Positions 1 through 9,588 of a stretch of 43,843 bases of DNA are shown in pieces (the first letter of the stretch is position 1; every line of letters begins with the position of its first letter). The notes under the pieces are model-generated. The model was given only the letters and a program-made list of their open reading frames with translations, was not told the origin of the DNA and did not search any database. The translations under genes were made by a program, and so were the position numbers. The DNA is from Sphingobacteriaceae bacterium (GTDB lineage: Bacteria > Bacteroidota > Bacteroidia > Sphingobacteriales > Sphingobacteriaceae), in assembly GCA_947479815.1 (NCBI GenBank), contig CANKAT010000022.1:1-43843 (forward strand), given 5' to 3'.

Positions 1-109
1 GAGATAGGAGATTGGATTAAGCTTGAAATTACTTTTTAATAGTAAAATCAGAAAGAGTTTTTAAGTAATGGAACTAATTTTACAAGTTCTATTATAATTA
101 CTAACTAAC
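1..109. repeat. Direct repeat copy 1 (~109 bp)
   Basis: First copy of the long direct repeat, abutting the left edge of the window. It is identical to 209-317 apart from one base. It is non-coding: both strands have stops in all frames. Confidence 0.85.
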
Positions 110-208
110 CAACTAACCAACTAACCAACTAACTACTAACTACTAACTACTAACTACTAACCACCTAACCAACCACTAAATAGTATTGAGTACAGAGTAT
201 TGAGTATT

Positions 209-317
209 GAGATAAGAGATTGGATTAAGCTTGAAATTACTTTTTAATAGTAAAATCAGAAAGAGTTTTTAAGTAATGGAACTAATTTTACAAGTTCTAT
301 TATAATTACTAACTAAC
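209..317. repeat. Direct repeat copy 2 (~109 bp)
   Basis: Second copy of the long direct repeat, preceded by short degenerate GAGTATT-type units at 184-210 and followed by CTAA-rich sequence. Confidence 0.85.
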
Positions 318-380
318 TAACTAACTACTAACTACTAACCACCTAACTACTAACCAACTGACAACCGATAACAGACAACT

Positions 381-408
381 GACAACAGACAACAGACAAC
401 AGACAACA
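381..408. repeat. Heptanucleotide microsatellite (GACAACA)x4
   Basis: Four perfect tandem copies of GACAACA, followed by a partial GA, ending 8 bases before the 3' end of nadE. Simple heptamer tracts of this kind are prone to slippage, so copy number may vary between strains (inference). Confidence 0.9.
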
Positions 409-416
409 GATACCTG

Positions 417-2057
417 CTAACTCAAATATTTCCCCACAATAGGCATTCTTCGCCCAATTCCAAAAGCCTTTGGAGAAACCCTTAAAATTGGTGGCGCTTG
501 ATTTCGTTTGAATTCGGCAACATTAACCATACGTAAAATCCGTTTTACTAAGGCTTCATCATATCCCATTGCAATTAGTTCTGCCGAGCTCTTTTTAAGT
601 TCAATGTACTGATACAATACCCCATCAAGAATATCGTATTCTGGCAAAGAGTCAGAATCTTTCTGTCCCGGGCGAAGCTCTGCAGAGGGAGGTTTAATGA
701 TACTGTTCTTAGGAATAATTATCCTATCCCGGTTAATGTAATGAGCAAGTTTGTAAACCTGTGTTTTATATACATCGCCAAGCACGGCAATGGCACCCGC
801 CATATCACCGTATAAAGTGCCATATCCAACAGCGCACTCACTTTTATTGGATGTATTGAGAAGTATATAACCAAATTTATTTGACATCGCCATCACAATA
901 ATCGCCCTGCTTCTAGCCTGAATATTCTCTTCTGCCACATTAAAAGGAAGATCTTTAAATGCAGGTTTCATCATATTTGCGAATGCGGCGGCAGCCTCTT
1001 TGATTGGGATTATTTCATGTTTACACCCCAGATTATTGACCAGATCCAATGCATCCTGAATGGAATGATCACTTGAGTATTCTGAAGGCATCAATACGGC
1101 CATCACATTATCAGGACCCAGTGCTTCGGCAGCAAGTGCACAAACGAGTGCAGAGTCAATACCTCCTGAGAGCCCTAGAATAGCCTTGCTGAATCCTGAT
1201 TTTTGAAAATAATCCCTAATCCCAAGGATCAAAGCATCATGTATTTGCTGAATATCGTTTTGAGGATTATGAACTATCGGTTTATGGCCAATGATTCTTC
1301 CGAATTCAAACGAATAAATTTTAAGGCTTTCAGAGAAATAAGGAAATTCATCAAGCAATGAACCATCCTGATCAAAAACCAATGAACCCCCATCAAAAAT
1401 AATTTCGGTTTGAGCTCCAATCTGATTAACATATAATAGTGGTAACTGATACTTTCTGCAATTATCTCCCAAAATCTGTACCCTTTCTTCATCATGATTA
1501 TACGAAAAAGGAGATGCTGCAATATTGATCATCAGATCGGGATTATCATTGATTAGAATATCCATTGGCGATATAACATACATCGGATTATCATTGATAT
1601 TCCACATATCTTCGCAGATTGTTAGGGCTATCCGATGACCCATAAACTCAATACAACCAAAATTTACTGCTGGCTCAAAATAGCGATACTCATCAAAAAC
1701 ATCGTAATTAGGAAGTAATGCTTTATTGACAATAGATTTGATTTGAGTATCCTCAATAAAATAAGCCGAGTTATAGAGATCCTTACCCTTAATGGTTGGA
1801 TTTTTTGTTGGTAAACCAATAATACAGGCAATACCCTTACATGCAGCCGCAATCTTTTGTGCGGATAATTCACACCGATCGATAAACTCAGAGAATTCCA
1901 GAAAATCACGTGGTGAATAACCGCAAACAGACAATTCAGCAAACACAACCAGGTTGGCACCCTGCAGTTTTGCAGACTGAATAGCATCAATTATCTTGTT
2001 TGTATTGTAATCAAAATCACCAATAATGTAATTAAGTTGCGCAAGGGCTATTTTCAT
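417..2057 (-). CDS. nadE: Glutamine-dependent NAD+ synthase
   Basis: Makes NAD+ from nicotinic acid adenine dinucleotide, using ATP and ammonia released from glutamine; cytosolic. At 546 aa it has the two-domain, glutamine-using architecture. The N-terminal nitrilase-type glutaminase (about 1-250) shows the triad E41 (FAELS), K112 (NKALLP) and C148 (LTICEDMW). The C-terminal synthetase domain carries the P-loop SGGIDS at 297-302, and downstream motifs such as NKSE and the YGDMAGA region are intact. The start at 2057 gives the family-typical N-terminus MKIALAQLN. The gene is divergent from gldB, an adjacency I recall from other Bacteroidota. I see no terminator: the gene runs straight into the repeat block at 1-416. 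Confidence 0.96.
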   Translation of the reverse strand: MKIALAQLNYIIGDFDYNTNKIIDAIQSAKLQGANLVVFAELSVCGYSPRDFLEFSEFIDRCELSAQKIAAACKGIACIIGLPTKNPTIKGKDLYNSAYFIEDTQIKSIVNKALLPNYDVFDEYRYFEPAVNFGCIEFMGHRIALTICEDMWNINDNPMYVISPMDILINDNPDLMINIAASPFSYNHDEERVQILGDNCRKYQLPLLYVNQIGAQTEIIFDGGSLVFDQDGSLLDEFPYFSESLKIYSFEFGRIIGHKPIVHNPQNDIQQIHDALILGIRDYFQKSGFSKAILGLSGGIDSALVCALAAEALGPDNVMAVLMPSEYSSDHSIQDALDLVNNLGCKHEIIPIKEAAAAFANMMKPAFKDLPFNVAEENIQARSRAIIVMAMSNKFGYILLNTSNKSECAVGYGTLYGDMAGAIAVLGDVYKTQVYKLAHYINRDRIIIPKNSIIKPPSAELRPGQKDSDSLPEYDILDGVLYQYIELKKSSAELIAMGYDEALVKRILRMVNVAEFKRNQAPPILRVSPKAFGIGRRMPIVGKYLS

Positions 2058-2155
2058 TCTCTAATTGTTTAACATCAAAGGCTCGATCACCTAATTAAAA
2101 GCTTAATACATAATTTACTATGCATTTTCATAATTTAGCAGCTAATACTGTACTT

Positions 2156-3184
2156 ATGAGACCCAAGCAAATTTACCTGTTTTTTTTAATATGCCTGATC
2201 TTCCTGTCTTGTAATGACAAAAAGGCTCCAGATATCAGCAATATCAAGCTGAATATGAAGATCGAACGATTTGATCAAGAACTTGGCAGCATTAAAACTG
2301 ATGAAATTTCAGAAAAAGTCCCTGCTCTTAGAAAAAAATATAGCTGGTTCTTTGATGACTACATGGAAAAAATAATCAATGCAGGCCAGGTAAATGACAC
2401 AGTTTATTATACTAATCTAAGGTCAATAATTCAAAATAAAGATTACTTGGAACTTAAATCTACTGTCGATAAAACCTTTCCTGACCTCAAACAGCAGGAA
2501 GAAGAAATCAATAGGGCGTTTAAATACATTCGATACTATTATCCAAAACAAAAATTACCGCGATTGATCAGTTTCTTGTCTGGATTTGCGGTACAAACTC
2601 CAATTGGCAACGACTATATTGGAATAGGACTTGACATGTTTCTAGGAAAAAGTGGATCACGCTTCTACCCAGCCTTGAGGCAAAGTATACCTGGTTATAT
2701 TGCCAGAAGATTTAATCCTCAAAACATTAGTCCGAGGGTTATTGAATCGTTTATCCGTGAAGAGATGTTTCCTGATCAGGACAGCGACCGAAATCTATTA
2801 TCTAAAATGATTTATAATGGCAAGATTCTTTATCTGATGGATGCAGTAATGCCTGAAACGAATGACTCCCTGAAGATCGGCTATACCCAGGAACAGTTGG
2901 ATTGGTGCAGCGAGAATGAGGCTAGTATTTGGGCCTATTTTCTACAGAACGAACTTTTGTTTGAGTCAGATTACATGAAGATTCAGAAATATCTAGCCGA
3001 AGCACCTTTCACACCTGGAGTAGGCGAAAATTCGGATTCTGCTCCTAAATTAGGAATCTGGACCGGGTGGCAGATCATCAGGAAATACATGGATAAAAAT
3101 CCGGAGATTAGTCTTCAACAATTAATGCTTGAAAAAGACTCACAAAAAATATTGACAGATTCCAAATATAAACCAAGGAATTAA
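2156..3184 (+). CDS. gldB: Gliding motility lipoprotein GldB
   Basis: A lipoprotein required for gliding in Flavobacterium johnsoniae; its biochemical role is unknown. The ATG at 2156 puts an SPII signal directly at the N-terminus, with lipobox IFLSC and lipidated Cys at residue 19. An upstream in-frame ATG at 2120 would add 12 residues in front of the signal peptide and is less likely. The mature part is soluble and mixed alpha/beta, with conserved-looking stretches such as SFLSGFAVQTPIGNDYIGIG and a C-terminal PKLGIWTGWQII. The 342-aa length is near that of GldB proteins. It is divergent from nadE. The patatin gene follows after 33 bp and is probably co-transcribed. gldC, which follows gldB in Flavobacterium, is not here. 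Confidence 0.9.
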   Translation: MRPKQIYLFFLICLIFLSCNDKKAPDISNIKLNMKIERFDQELGSIKTDEISEKVPALRKKYSWFFDDYMEKIINAGQVNDTVYYTNLRSIIQNKDYLELKSTVDKTFPDLKQQEEEINRAFKYIRYYYPKQKLPRLISFLSGFAVQTPIGNDYIGIGLDMFLGKSGSRFYPALRQSIPGYIARRFNPQNISPRVIESFIREEMFPDQDSDRNLLSKMIYNGKILYLMDAVMPETNDSLKIGYTQEQLDWCSENEASIWAYFLQNELLFESDYMKIQKYLAEAPFTPGVGENSDSAPKLGIWTGWQIIRKYMDKNPEISLQQLMLEKDSQKILTDSKYKPRN

Positions 3185-3217
3185 TCATATTATCACACAA
3201 GCCTGTAATCAATACGT

Positions 3218-3982
3218 ATGAAAATTGGACTAGTATTATCTGGCGGAGGCATCCGTGGAATTGCCCATTTAGGTGTTTTACAGGCCCTATCTGAGGCCGG
3301 AATCAAATTCAACAGGATTAGCGGAACGAGCGCTGGTTCGATAGTGGGTGCATTGTTTGCACAAGGAATTGAACCTGCCGAAATTCTTAAGGTTTTTATG
3401 AATACCCACCTTTATAAGTATATCAGACCCGCTTTTAGAGCTAAAGGGCTCATGTCATTGGATAAAATCAGAACTCTTCTTCTAGAATATATCCCTCATA
3501 ATTCATTTGAGGGCTTAAAAACACCCATGATCATTACCGCTACCAATTTCAATGAATGTAAAGTGAAGTACTTCAGTTCTGGCGAACTAATTAATCCCAT
3601 TTTAGCTTCTAGTGCCATACCTGTGTTTTTTAAACCGATTGAAATTGATGGAAAAATTTATATAGATGGAGGTATCTTAAATAATTTTCCAGTAGAACCG
3701 CTCAGGTCGGATTGCGACTTTATTATCGGATCATCTTGTAACCATCTTCCTGATACTGATAACATTGACAGCTATCGCAGTCTCATTGAACGATCGATTA
3801 TTATGTCTATCAATTCAGATATGGCCGTAAAAGCAGAATATTGCGATGTAATAATTGAACCTCATGGCATGGGTGCAACTAGTGTGTTTGATGTAAAAAA
3901 AACTGAGGAGATCTATTGGCTAGCTTACGAAGCCGCATTAAGGAAATTGCAGACAGATCAAAAGCTTCAGCAAATATTGTAA
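3218..3982 (+). CDS. Patatin-like phospholipase (RssA/NTE type)
   Basis: Predicted serine lipase/acyl hydrolase of the patatin family. All signature parts are visible: the oxyanion-hole loop GGGIRG (9-14), the nucleophile elbow GTSAGS with Ser38, and the catalytic Asp150 in IDGGILNNFP. The 254-aa length fits the short bacterial single-domain forms (RssA/YlbK-like). It has no signal peptide and no outer-membrane barrel, so it is predicted cytosolic rather than a secreted PlpD-type enzyme. It lies 33 bp after gldB on the same strand, probably in one transcript; whether its role is linked to GldB is unknown. The natural substrate cannot be read from sequence. Confidence 0.9.
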   Translation: MKIGLVLSGGGIRGIAHLGVLQALSEAGIKFNRISGTSAGSIVGALFAQGIEPAEILKVFMNTHLYKYIRPAFRAKGLMSLDKIRTLLLEYIPHNSFEGLKTPMIITATNFNECKVKYFSSGELINPILASSAIPVFFKPIEIDGKIYIDGGILNNFPVEPLRSDCDFIIGSSCNHLPDTDNIDSYRSLIERSIIMSINSDMAVKAEYCDVIIEPHGMGATSVFDVKKTEEIYWLAYEAALRKLQTDQKLQQIL

Positions 3983-4003
3983 AAAAAATGAAATTCTAAA
4001 AAA

Positions 4004-4034
4004 AAGGCCCATAACCATTCTGGATATGAGCCTT
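4004..4034 (-). terminator. Intrinsic terminator of the ATP synthase operon
   Basis: AAGGCCCATA at 4004-4013 pairs with TATGAGCCTT at 4025-4034 (10 bp, one mismatch). Read on the minus strand, the stem is followed by a run of nine T residues (plus-strand A run 3998-4005), as expected for a terminator of the minus-strand genes. It may also stop the convergent patatin transcript, although that side lacks a long T run. Confidence 0.75.
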
Positions 4035-4053
4035 CATTCCTATAATAAATTAC

Positions 4054-4263
4054 TTATTTCAATATTCTAACCACTGCTCTCAGGCAGATCACTGCTCCTA
4101 ATACCCATAAAACATTGGATACAATACTGATCATAGGCCATGAGCCTGTGAAACGTAGGAATATACCAATCAAGCCAATTACTATACCTACAATAATAGT
4201 ACTGTAATGAGCCGGATTATTAGCTTCAGCAGTTGCGTTATTTTTATTTAATGAATCTTCCAT
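4054..4263 (-). CDS. Small two-helix membrane protein, hypothetical
   Basis: I do not recognise this 69-aa protein. It has a polar, Asn-rich N-terminal tail (about 20 residues) followed by two hydrophobic segments (about 22-38 and 45-64) separated by a short FTGSWPM turn, and ends in a basic RAVVRILK. It lies 55 bp downstream of atpG on the same strand and upstream of the terminator at 4004-4034, so it is probably the last cistron of the ATP synthase transcript. The ATG at 4263 is the only good start. A role in ATP synthase assembly is possible but rests on position alone. Confidence 0.65.
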   Translation of the reverse strand: MEDSLNKNNATAEANNPAHYSTIIVGIVIGLIGIFLRFTGSWPMISIVSNVLWVLGAVICLRAVVRILK

Positions 4264-4318
4264 TTCCGTTTATTGAATAGGTATATATTTATAAATCTAT
4301 TTTTCAGTTCAAAATTAA

Positions 4319-5200
4319 TTATCCGTTAGATAATGCTGCTGCACCACTCACAATCTCAGTAAGCTCGGTTGTAATTGCAGCCTGTCTTGCCTGGTTGTAT
4401 GAAAGTTTAAGAGCCTTCAATAAATCACCTGCATTCTCAGTTGCTTTATCCATTGCCGTCATACGAGCGCCATGCTCTGAAGCATGTGAGTCTAAAACTG
4501 CCTTAAATACCTGAGTTTTGATCGATTTAGGGATCAGTTGTTCAACAATCTCTTCCTGTGTAGGCTCCAAAATATAATCAGTTTGCGTATTGCTCACATT
4601 CAAATTATCTGACTTTGGAACTGGTAATAGTTGTTCTGTAGTCAAGATCTGAACAGCGGCATTTCTAAACTGATTATATACCAGTTCAACCCTGTCATAC
4701 TCACCCTTAGCAAAACCAGCCATAACAGTTTCGGTAATTTTCGAAGTATTTTCGAAGCTCAGATTGGCGTATAGTTCATTGTTATTCCCTATCACATTGT
4801 ATTTACGCTTCTCATAAAAATCCTGAACCTTCTTACCAATAGCTACAATCTGAACATCTCCTTTACGGTATTGTTCAGCGTACTTCTCGGCGATCAGGTT
4901 ATTTGTAGTCTTAATCACATTCATGTTGAATGCACCTGCAAGACCCCGATTTGAAGAAACAGCAATGATCAACACTTTATTTGGCTCGCGTTCCTGAGTA
5001 AAAGGAGAGTTAGATCCATCCATACTTGCAGATAAATTCGACAAGATATCTCTCATCTTATTCGCATAAGGACGTAACTGAACAATTGCACTGGTAGCTC
5101 TTTTCAACTTTGCGGCAGAAACCATTTTCATGGCCTTGGTAATCTGCTGAGTCGAAGTGACTGATGCTATACGATTTCTTACTTCTTTTAAATTAGCCAT
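4319..5200 (-). CDS. atpG: F-type ATP synthase gamma subunit
   Basis: Central rotor stalk of F1, linking c-ring rotation to catalysis in the alpha3beta3 head. The family N-terminus ANLKEVRNRI and the C-terminal helix with YNQARQAAITTELTEIVSGA are both present; these two long helices form the coiled-coil shaft. The start is placed at the ATG at 5200 (MANLKEV); an in-frame ATG at 5215 would add five residues not typical of the family. The 293-aa length is normal. It is the last recognised subunit gene of the operon, 83 bp after atpA, with a perfect palindrome in between (5226-5257). Confidence 0.96.
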   Translation of the reverse strand: MANLKEVRNRIASVTSTQQITKAMKMVSAAKLKRATSAIVQLRPYANKMRDILSNLSASMDGSNSPFTQEREPNKVLIIAVSSNRGLAGAFNMNVIKTTNNLIAEKYAEQYRKGDVQIVAIGKKVQDFYEKRKYNVIGNNNELYANLSFENTSKITETVMAGFAKGEYDRVELVYNQFRNAAVQILTTEQLLPVPKSDNLNVSNTQTDYILEPTQEEIVEQLIPKSIKTQVFKAVLDSHASEHGARMTAMDKATENAGDLLKALKLSYNQARQAAITTELTEIVSGAAALSNG

Positions 5201-5225
5201 TGTTATTAGATGCAAGATGTGAGGT

Positions 5226-5257
5226 ATTTGAGATAAGACGAATGTCTTATCTCAAAT
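5226..5257. repeat. Perfect 14-bp inverted repeat between atpA and atpG
   Basis: ATTTGAGATAAGAC (5226-5239) and its exact complement (5244-5257) flank a GAAT loop. Further GAGATAT-type words (ATCTCAAAT, ATATCTCAA) follow up to 5283. The same GAGATA words occur in the repeat block at 1-416, so this is probably a short intergenic repeat that forms an mRNA hairpin between the two coding regions. It has no T run on the minus strand and so is not a typical terminator. Confidence 0.8.
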
Positions 5258-5283
5258 CTCAAATCTAATGTCTGATATCTCAA

Positions 5284-6858
5284 TTAATATTTATCACCCA
5301 ACTCCTTAGCCACTGTTTCCAGAGCTGTTGTAATGGTATCATCCAATTTACCTGCTTTTAGCCCCTGTAATACTTCAGGATAACGCTGATCTAATTGCTG
5401 GATAAATTCAAATTCAAATGCTTTGACCTTGTTTACAGGTACATTTCTCATTAGGTTTTTAGTTCCAACGTATAGAATTGCAACCTGCTTTTCAACTGTT
5501 TCAGGTGAAAACTGTGCTTGCTTTAACAATTCAACGTTACGGGCACCTTTATCAAGTACAGATTTTGTTGCTGCGTCAAGATCAGATCCAAATTTAGAGA
5601 AAGCCTCCAATTCACGATATTGAGCCTGGTCAAGCTTCAAGGTTCCTGCAACTTTTTTCATCGACTTAATCTGTGCGTTACCACCTACACGAGATACCGA
5701 AATACCTACGTTAATAGCCGGACGAACTCCTGCGTTGAATAAATTAGACTCCAGGAATATCTGACCGTCAGTGATCGAGATCACGTTAGTAGGAATATAT
5801 GCTGAAACGTCACCTGCCTGAGTTTCAATAATCGGCAAAGCTGTTAAAGAACCACCACCTTTTACTATATGTCTGATAGATTCAGGAAGATCGTTCATTG
5901 ACTGTGCAATGGAATCATTCTGATTAATCTTTGCAGCACGCTCTAGTAGACGACTGTGAAGGTAAAATACATCACCTGGATAAGCCTCACGACCTGGAGG
6001 GCGACGTAACAATAAAGACACCTCACGATAAGAAACTGCCTGCTTAGAAAGATCATCATAAACGATCAATGCCGGTCTGCCCGTATCACGGAAGAACTCA
6101 CCTATTGCAGCACCAGCAAATGGAGCATAAAACTGCATCGGAGCAGGATCAGCAGCAGATGCCGCAACGATCACTGTGTAAGGAAGAGCACCATTCTCTT
6201 CTAATACTTTTAATATTTGTGCTACAGTAGAGTTTTTCTGACCAATAGCAACATATATACAGAATACAGGCTTACCTGCTTCATAAAATTCTTTTTGGTT
6301 GATGATGGTATCAATACAAACCGCAGTTTTTCCGGTTTGACGATCACCAATCACAAGCTCACGTTGCCCGCGACCAATAGGGATCATTGCATCAATTGCC
6401 TTGATACCTGTTTGTAATGGCTCTGTAACTGGCTGGCGATAGATAACACCCGGCGCCTTACGCTCTAATGGCATTTCATAAGTTTCGCCGGCAATAGGAC
6501 CTTTGCCATCAATTGGCTGGCCTAATGTATTAACTACACGGCCTAGCATACCTTCACCAACTTTGATGGAAGCGATCTTATTGGTACGTTTTACTGTAGC
6601 ACCTTCTTTGATCTCATCAAAAGCACCTAATAACACGACACCCACGTTGTCTTCTTCAAGGTTCAATACGATACCCTGCAAACCGTTTTCAAATTCAACC
6701 AGCTCGCCTGATTGAACTTTTGTTAAACCGTATACGCGGGCAATTCCATCACCCACTTGTAACACAGTACCAACCTCTTCGAGCTCGGCCTCCGATTTAA
6801 AGCCTGACAGTTGTTGTCTTAAAATCGCCGAAACTTCATCTGGTCTTACCTCTACCAT
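5284..6858 (-). CDS. atpA: F-type ATP synthase alpha subunit
   Basis: Non-catalytic nucleotide-binding subunit of the F1 head; it also carries the arginine finger acting on the beta site. At 524 aa it is full length. The beta-barrel domain (about 25-95) is followed by the nucleotide-binding domain with Walker A GDRQTGKT at 171-178 and the hydrophobic [10 protein letters not shown] Walker B stretch. The signature [14 protein letters not shown] (conserved SVSRVG) is intact. It lies 86 bp after atpH and 83 bp before atpG. Its partner beta subunit (atpD) is not in this window, so F1 must be completed by genes elsewhere. Confidence 0.98.
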   Translation of the reverse strand: MVEVRPDEVSAILRQQLSGFKSEAELEEVGTVLQVGDGIARVYGLTKVQSGELVEFENGLQGIVLNLEEDNVGVVLLGAFDEIKEGATVKRTNKIASIKVGEGMLGRVVNTLGQPIDGKGPIAGETYEMPLERKAPGVIYRQPVTEPLQTGIKAIDAMIPIGRGQRELVIGDRQTGKTAVCIDTIINQKEFYEAGKPVFCIYVAIGQKNSTVAQILKVLEENGALPYTVIVAASAADPAPMQFYAPFAGAAIGEFFRDTGRPALIVYDDLSKQAVSYREVSLLLRRPPGREAYPGDVFYLHSRLLERAAKINQNDSIAQSMNDLPESIRHIVKGGGSLTALPIIETQAGDVSAYIPTNVISITDGQIFLESNLFNAGVRPAINVGISVSRVGGNAQIKSMKKVAGTLKLDQAQYRELEAFSKFGSDLDAATKSVLDKGARNVELLKQAQFSPETVEKQVAILYVGTKNLMRNVPVNKVKAFEFEFIQQLDQRYPEVLQGLKAGKLDDTITTALETVAKELGDKY

Positions 6859-6944
6859 AGTAGTATTTTTTGAGTTTTATATTGTAAATCTTACGCCTCC
6901 ACCCCTATTGGAAGCAATCAATTCCTTTTCAGGTTTTGGGGTAA

Positions 6945-7484
6945 TTAATTTTGTTGAAATTCTTTTTTAAGTTTATTCAGCTTGCTAGATAAACTTGTAT
7001 CAAATTGTTTATCACCAACCGTCAAGATAAACCCACCGATTAGATCAGGATCAACCTGGGCAGTTAAAATAACTTCACCCTTAGTTGCTTGTTTAACTAC
7101 TTCTTCGATCTGGGCAATATTATCCGAACTTAAAGGAGAAGCAGATGTTACTGTTGCCTTTACTACGTTCTTTAAAATATTATACTGATTGATAAATTCT
7201 TTTCCTGTAGCATATAAAACTTGGGAACGTCCTTTCCTAACCGCAATTTTAAAGAATGACAGGATCATTTTATTTAGTTTATCGCCAAATAAACCATCCA
7301 AAATATTCGCCTTTTTATCAAGACTAATAATCGGATTCTTAAGAATTGCCTGTAGCTGTGTATTAACCCTGCAGGTATCGAGAAATAGCTCAATATCTTT
7401 CTTAACAGGCTCTACACTATTTTGTTCAGCCGCGAGATCAATTAAAGCCTTTGCGTAACGCGATGCAACTTGTATTTCTGACAT
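6945..7484 (-). CDS. atpH: F-type ATP synthase delta subunit (OSCP)
   Basis: Peripheral-stalk subunit that ties the top of F1 to the b subunit. At 179 aa it has the OSCP layout: a helical N-terminal domain starting with the typical ASRYAKALIDLA, and a C-terminal domain containing VDPDLIGGFILTVGDKQFD, the usual family signature. It sits between atpF and atpA as in most bacteria. The 92-bp gap upstream, to atpF, is filled by a CAAC/CTAAC-type repeat with a short palindrome (7486-7570). Confidence 0.95.
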   Translation of the reverse strand: MSEIQVASRYAKALIDLAAEQNSVEPVKKDIELFLDTCRVNTQLQAILKNPIISLDKKANILDGLFGDKLNKMILSFFKIAVRKGRSQVLYATGKEFINQYNILKNVVKATVTSASPLSSDNIAQIEEVVKQATKGEVILTAQVDPDLIGGFILTVGDKQFDTSLSSKLNKLKKEFQQN

Positions 7485-7485
7485 A

Positions 7486-7570
7486 TTTTTGTTAGTTGTT
7501 GATTGTTAGTTGCTAGTTAGTTGAATTTATTCCTTCAAACTGTCAACTGTCAACCCGATAACTATCGGGT
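7486..7570. repeat. CTAAC/CAACTG repeat with ACCCGATA palindrome between atpF and atpH
   Basis: The gap holds GTTAGTTG-type words (minus strand CAACTAAC), then tandem AACTGTC AACTGTC, then an 8-bp inverted repeat ACCCGATA (7553-7560) / TATCGGGT (7563-7570) with an AC spacer. The word content matches the block at 1-416 on the opposite strand. It is probably a member of a dispersed intergenic repeat class in this genome. Confidence 0.7.
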
Positions 7571-7576
7571 GTCAAC

Positions 7577-8089
7577 TTAATTAAGTTTTACTTCTTTTAA
7601 CAGGTCATTAACAAGCGCTTGCTGTTTTCCCTGATCTTCGAATTGCTTGCGCAAAACTTTTTCAGCGATCTCAATAGATAAGCTTGAAACCTGATTTTTA
7701 ATTTCTGCCATTGCAGCAAGCTTTTGATTAGTGATCTCAATTTTTGCTTTTTCGATCAGCTTAGCTCCTTCAGATTTAGCCAAATCTTTTGCATCATTAA
7801 CGATTTGATCTTTAATCTCTTTTGCTTCCTTTAAAATGCTGTCGCGCTCTAAACGAGCTTCCTTTAAAAGATCTTCATTCTCGCTGATCAGCTTAGCCAT
7901 CTCTGCTTTTGCCATTTCTGCCTTTGACAAAGCATCTTCTATTGAACGCTCACGCTCATCAAGAGCTTTAACTATTGGCTTCCAGGCAAACTTGCTTAAC
8001 AGGAAAAACAGTATTAAAAAAGTAACTGTTGACCAGATGAACAAGCCCGGATCCGGAGAAACTAATGGATTTAATGCCAGTAATATCAT
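7577..8089 (-). CDS. atpF: F-type ATP synthase b subunit
   Basis: Peripheral stalk (stator) subunit. It has one N-terminal membrane helix (about 15-34, WSTVTFLILFFLLSKFAW) followed by the highly charged helical region from about residue 45 onward, rich in AEMAK, KEAK and EIKDQ heptad-like blocks, that forms the stalk dimer. The 170-aa length is normal. It follows atpE after a 73-bp spacer that contains a strong hairpin (8124-8160), so its expression may be set separately from atpE. Confidence 0.95.
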   Translation of the reverse strand: MILLALNPLVSPDPGLFIWSTVTFLILFFLLSKFAWKPIVKALDERERSIEDALSKAEMAKAEMAKLISENEDLLKEARLERDSILKEAKEIKDQIVNDAKDLAKSEGAKLIEKAKIEITNQKLAAMAEIKNQVSSLSIEIAEKVLRKQFEDQGKQQALVNDLLKEVKLN

Positions 8090-8123
8090 TTGTTATATTA
8101 TTTAATAAATCAATCAAAATAAT

Positions 8124-8160
8124 AAAATAAGGCCGGTGCCAATCGCACAAGCCTTATTTT
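8124..8160 (-). promoter_or_regulatory. Intercistronic hairpin after atpE (attenuator or mRNA-stability element)
   Basis: On the minus strand a perfect 10-bp stem (plus strand AAAATAAGGC at 8124-8133 and GCCTTATTTT at 8151-8160) encloses an inner GTGC/GCAC stem with a GATTG loop. The outer stem begins two bases after the atpE stop codon, and the descending arm ends in a TTTTATTATTTT tract on the minus strand. It resembles an intrinsic terminator but lies in mid-operon, so partial termination or protection of atpE mRNA from 3' decay is the likely effect (inference). Confidence 0.75.
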
Positions 8161-8162
8161 TT

Positions 8163-9574
<1,412 letters not shown>

Positions 9575-9588
9575 TTATTATAAGGAAT

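Larger units (their letters stand above)
1..416. repeat. Gene-free repeat block with a long direct repeat and microsatellites
   Basis: No plausible gene lies here. Bases 1-109 recur at 209-317 with one visible difference (position 7 G versus 215 A), a spacing of 208 bp; copy 1 starts at the window edge, so the array may continue to the left. After each copy come CTAAC-type runs: 8-bp CTAACCAA units near 105-132, then 7-bp TACTAAC units to about 160. Four exact GACAACA heptamers fill 381-408, ending just before the nadE stop codon. The long repeat contains a 7-bp inverted repeat (ATTACTT at 28-34, AAGTAAT at 63-69). Similar CTAAC and CAACTG words recur at 7486-7570. It looks like expanded low-complexity intergenic DNA; no function can be read from it. 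Confidence 0.85.

Noticed and set aside
101-410. Regular short repeats resembling a CRISPR array
   Set aside because: The units are 7-8 bp back-to-back microsatellites without unique spacers or 23-40-bp repeats, and there is no cas gene in the window.
5423-8105. Several plus-strand reading frames of 66-89 codons across the atp genes
   Set aside because: They lie antisense to intact atpA, atpH and atpF, have no homology I recognise and no promoter; they are shadows.
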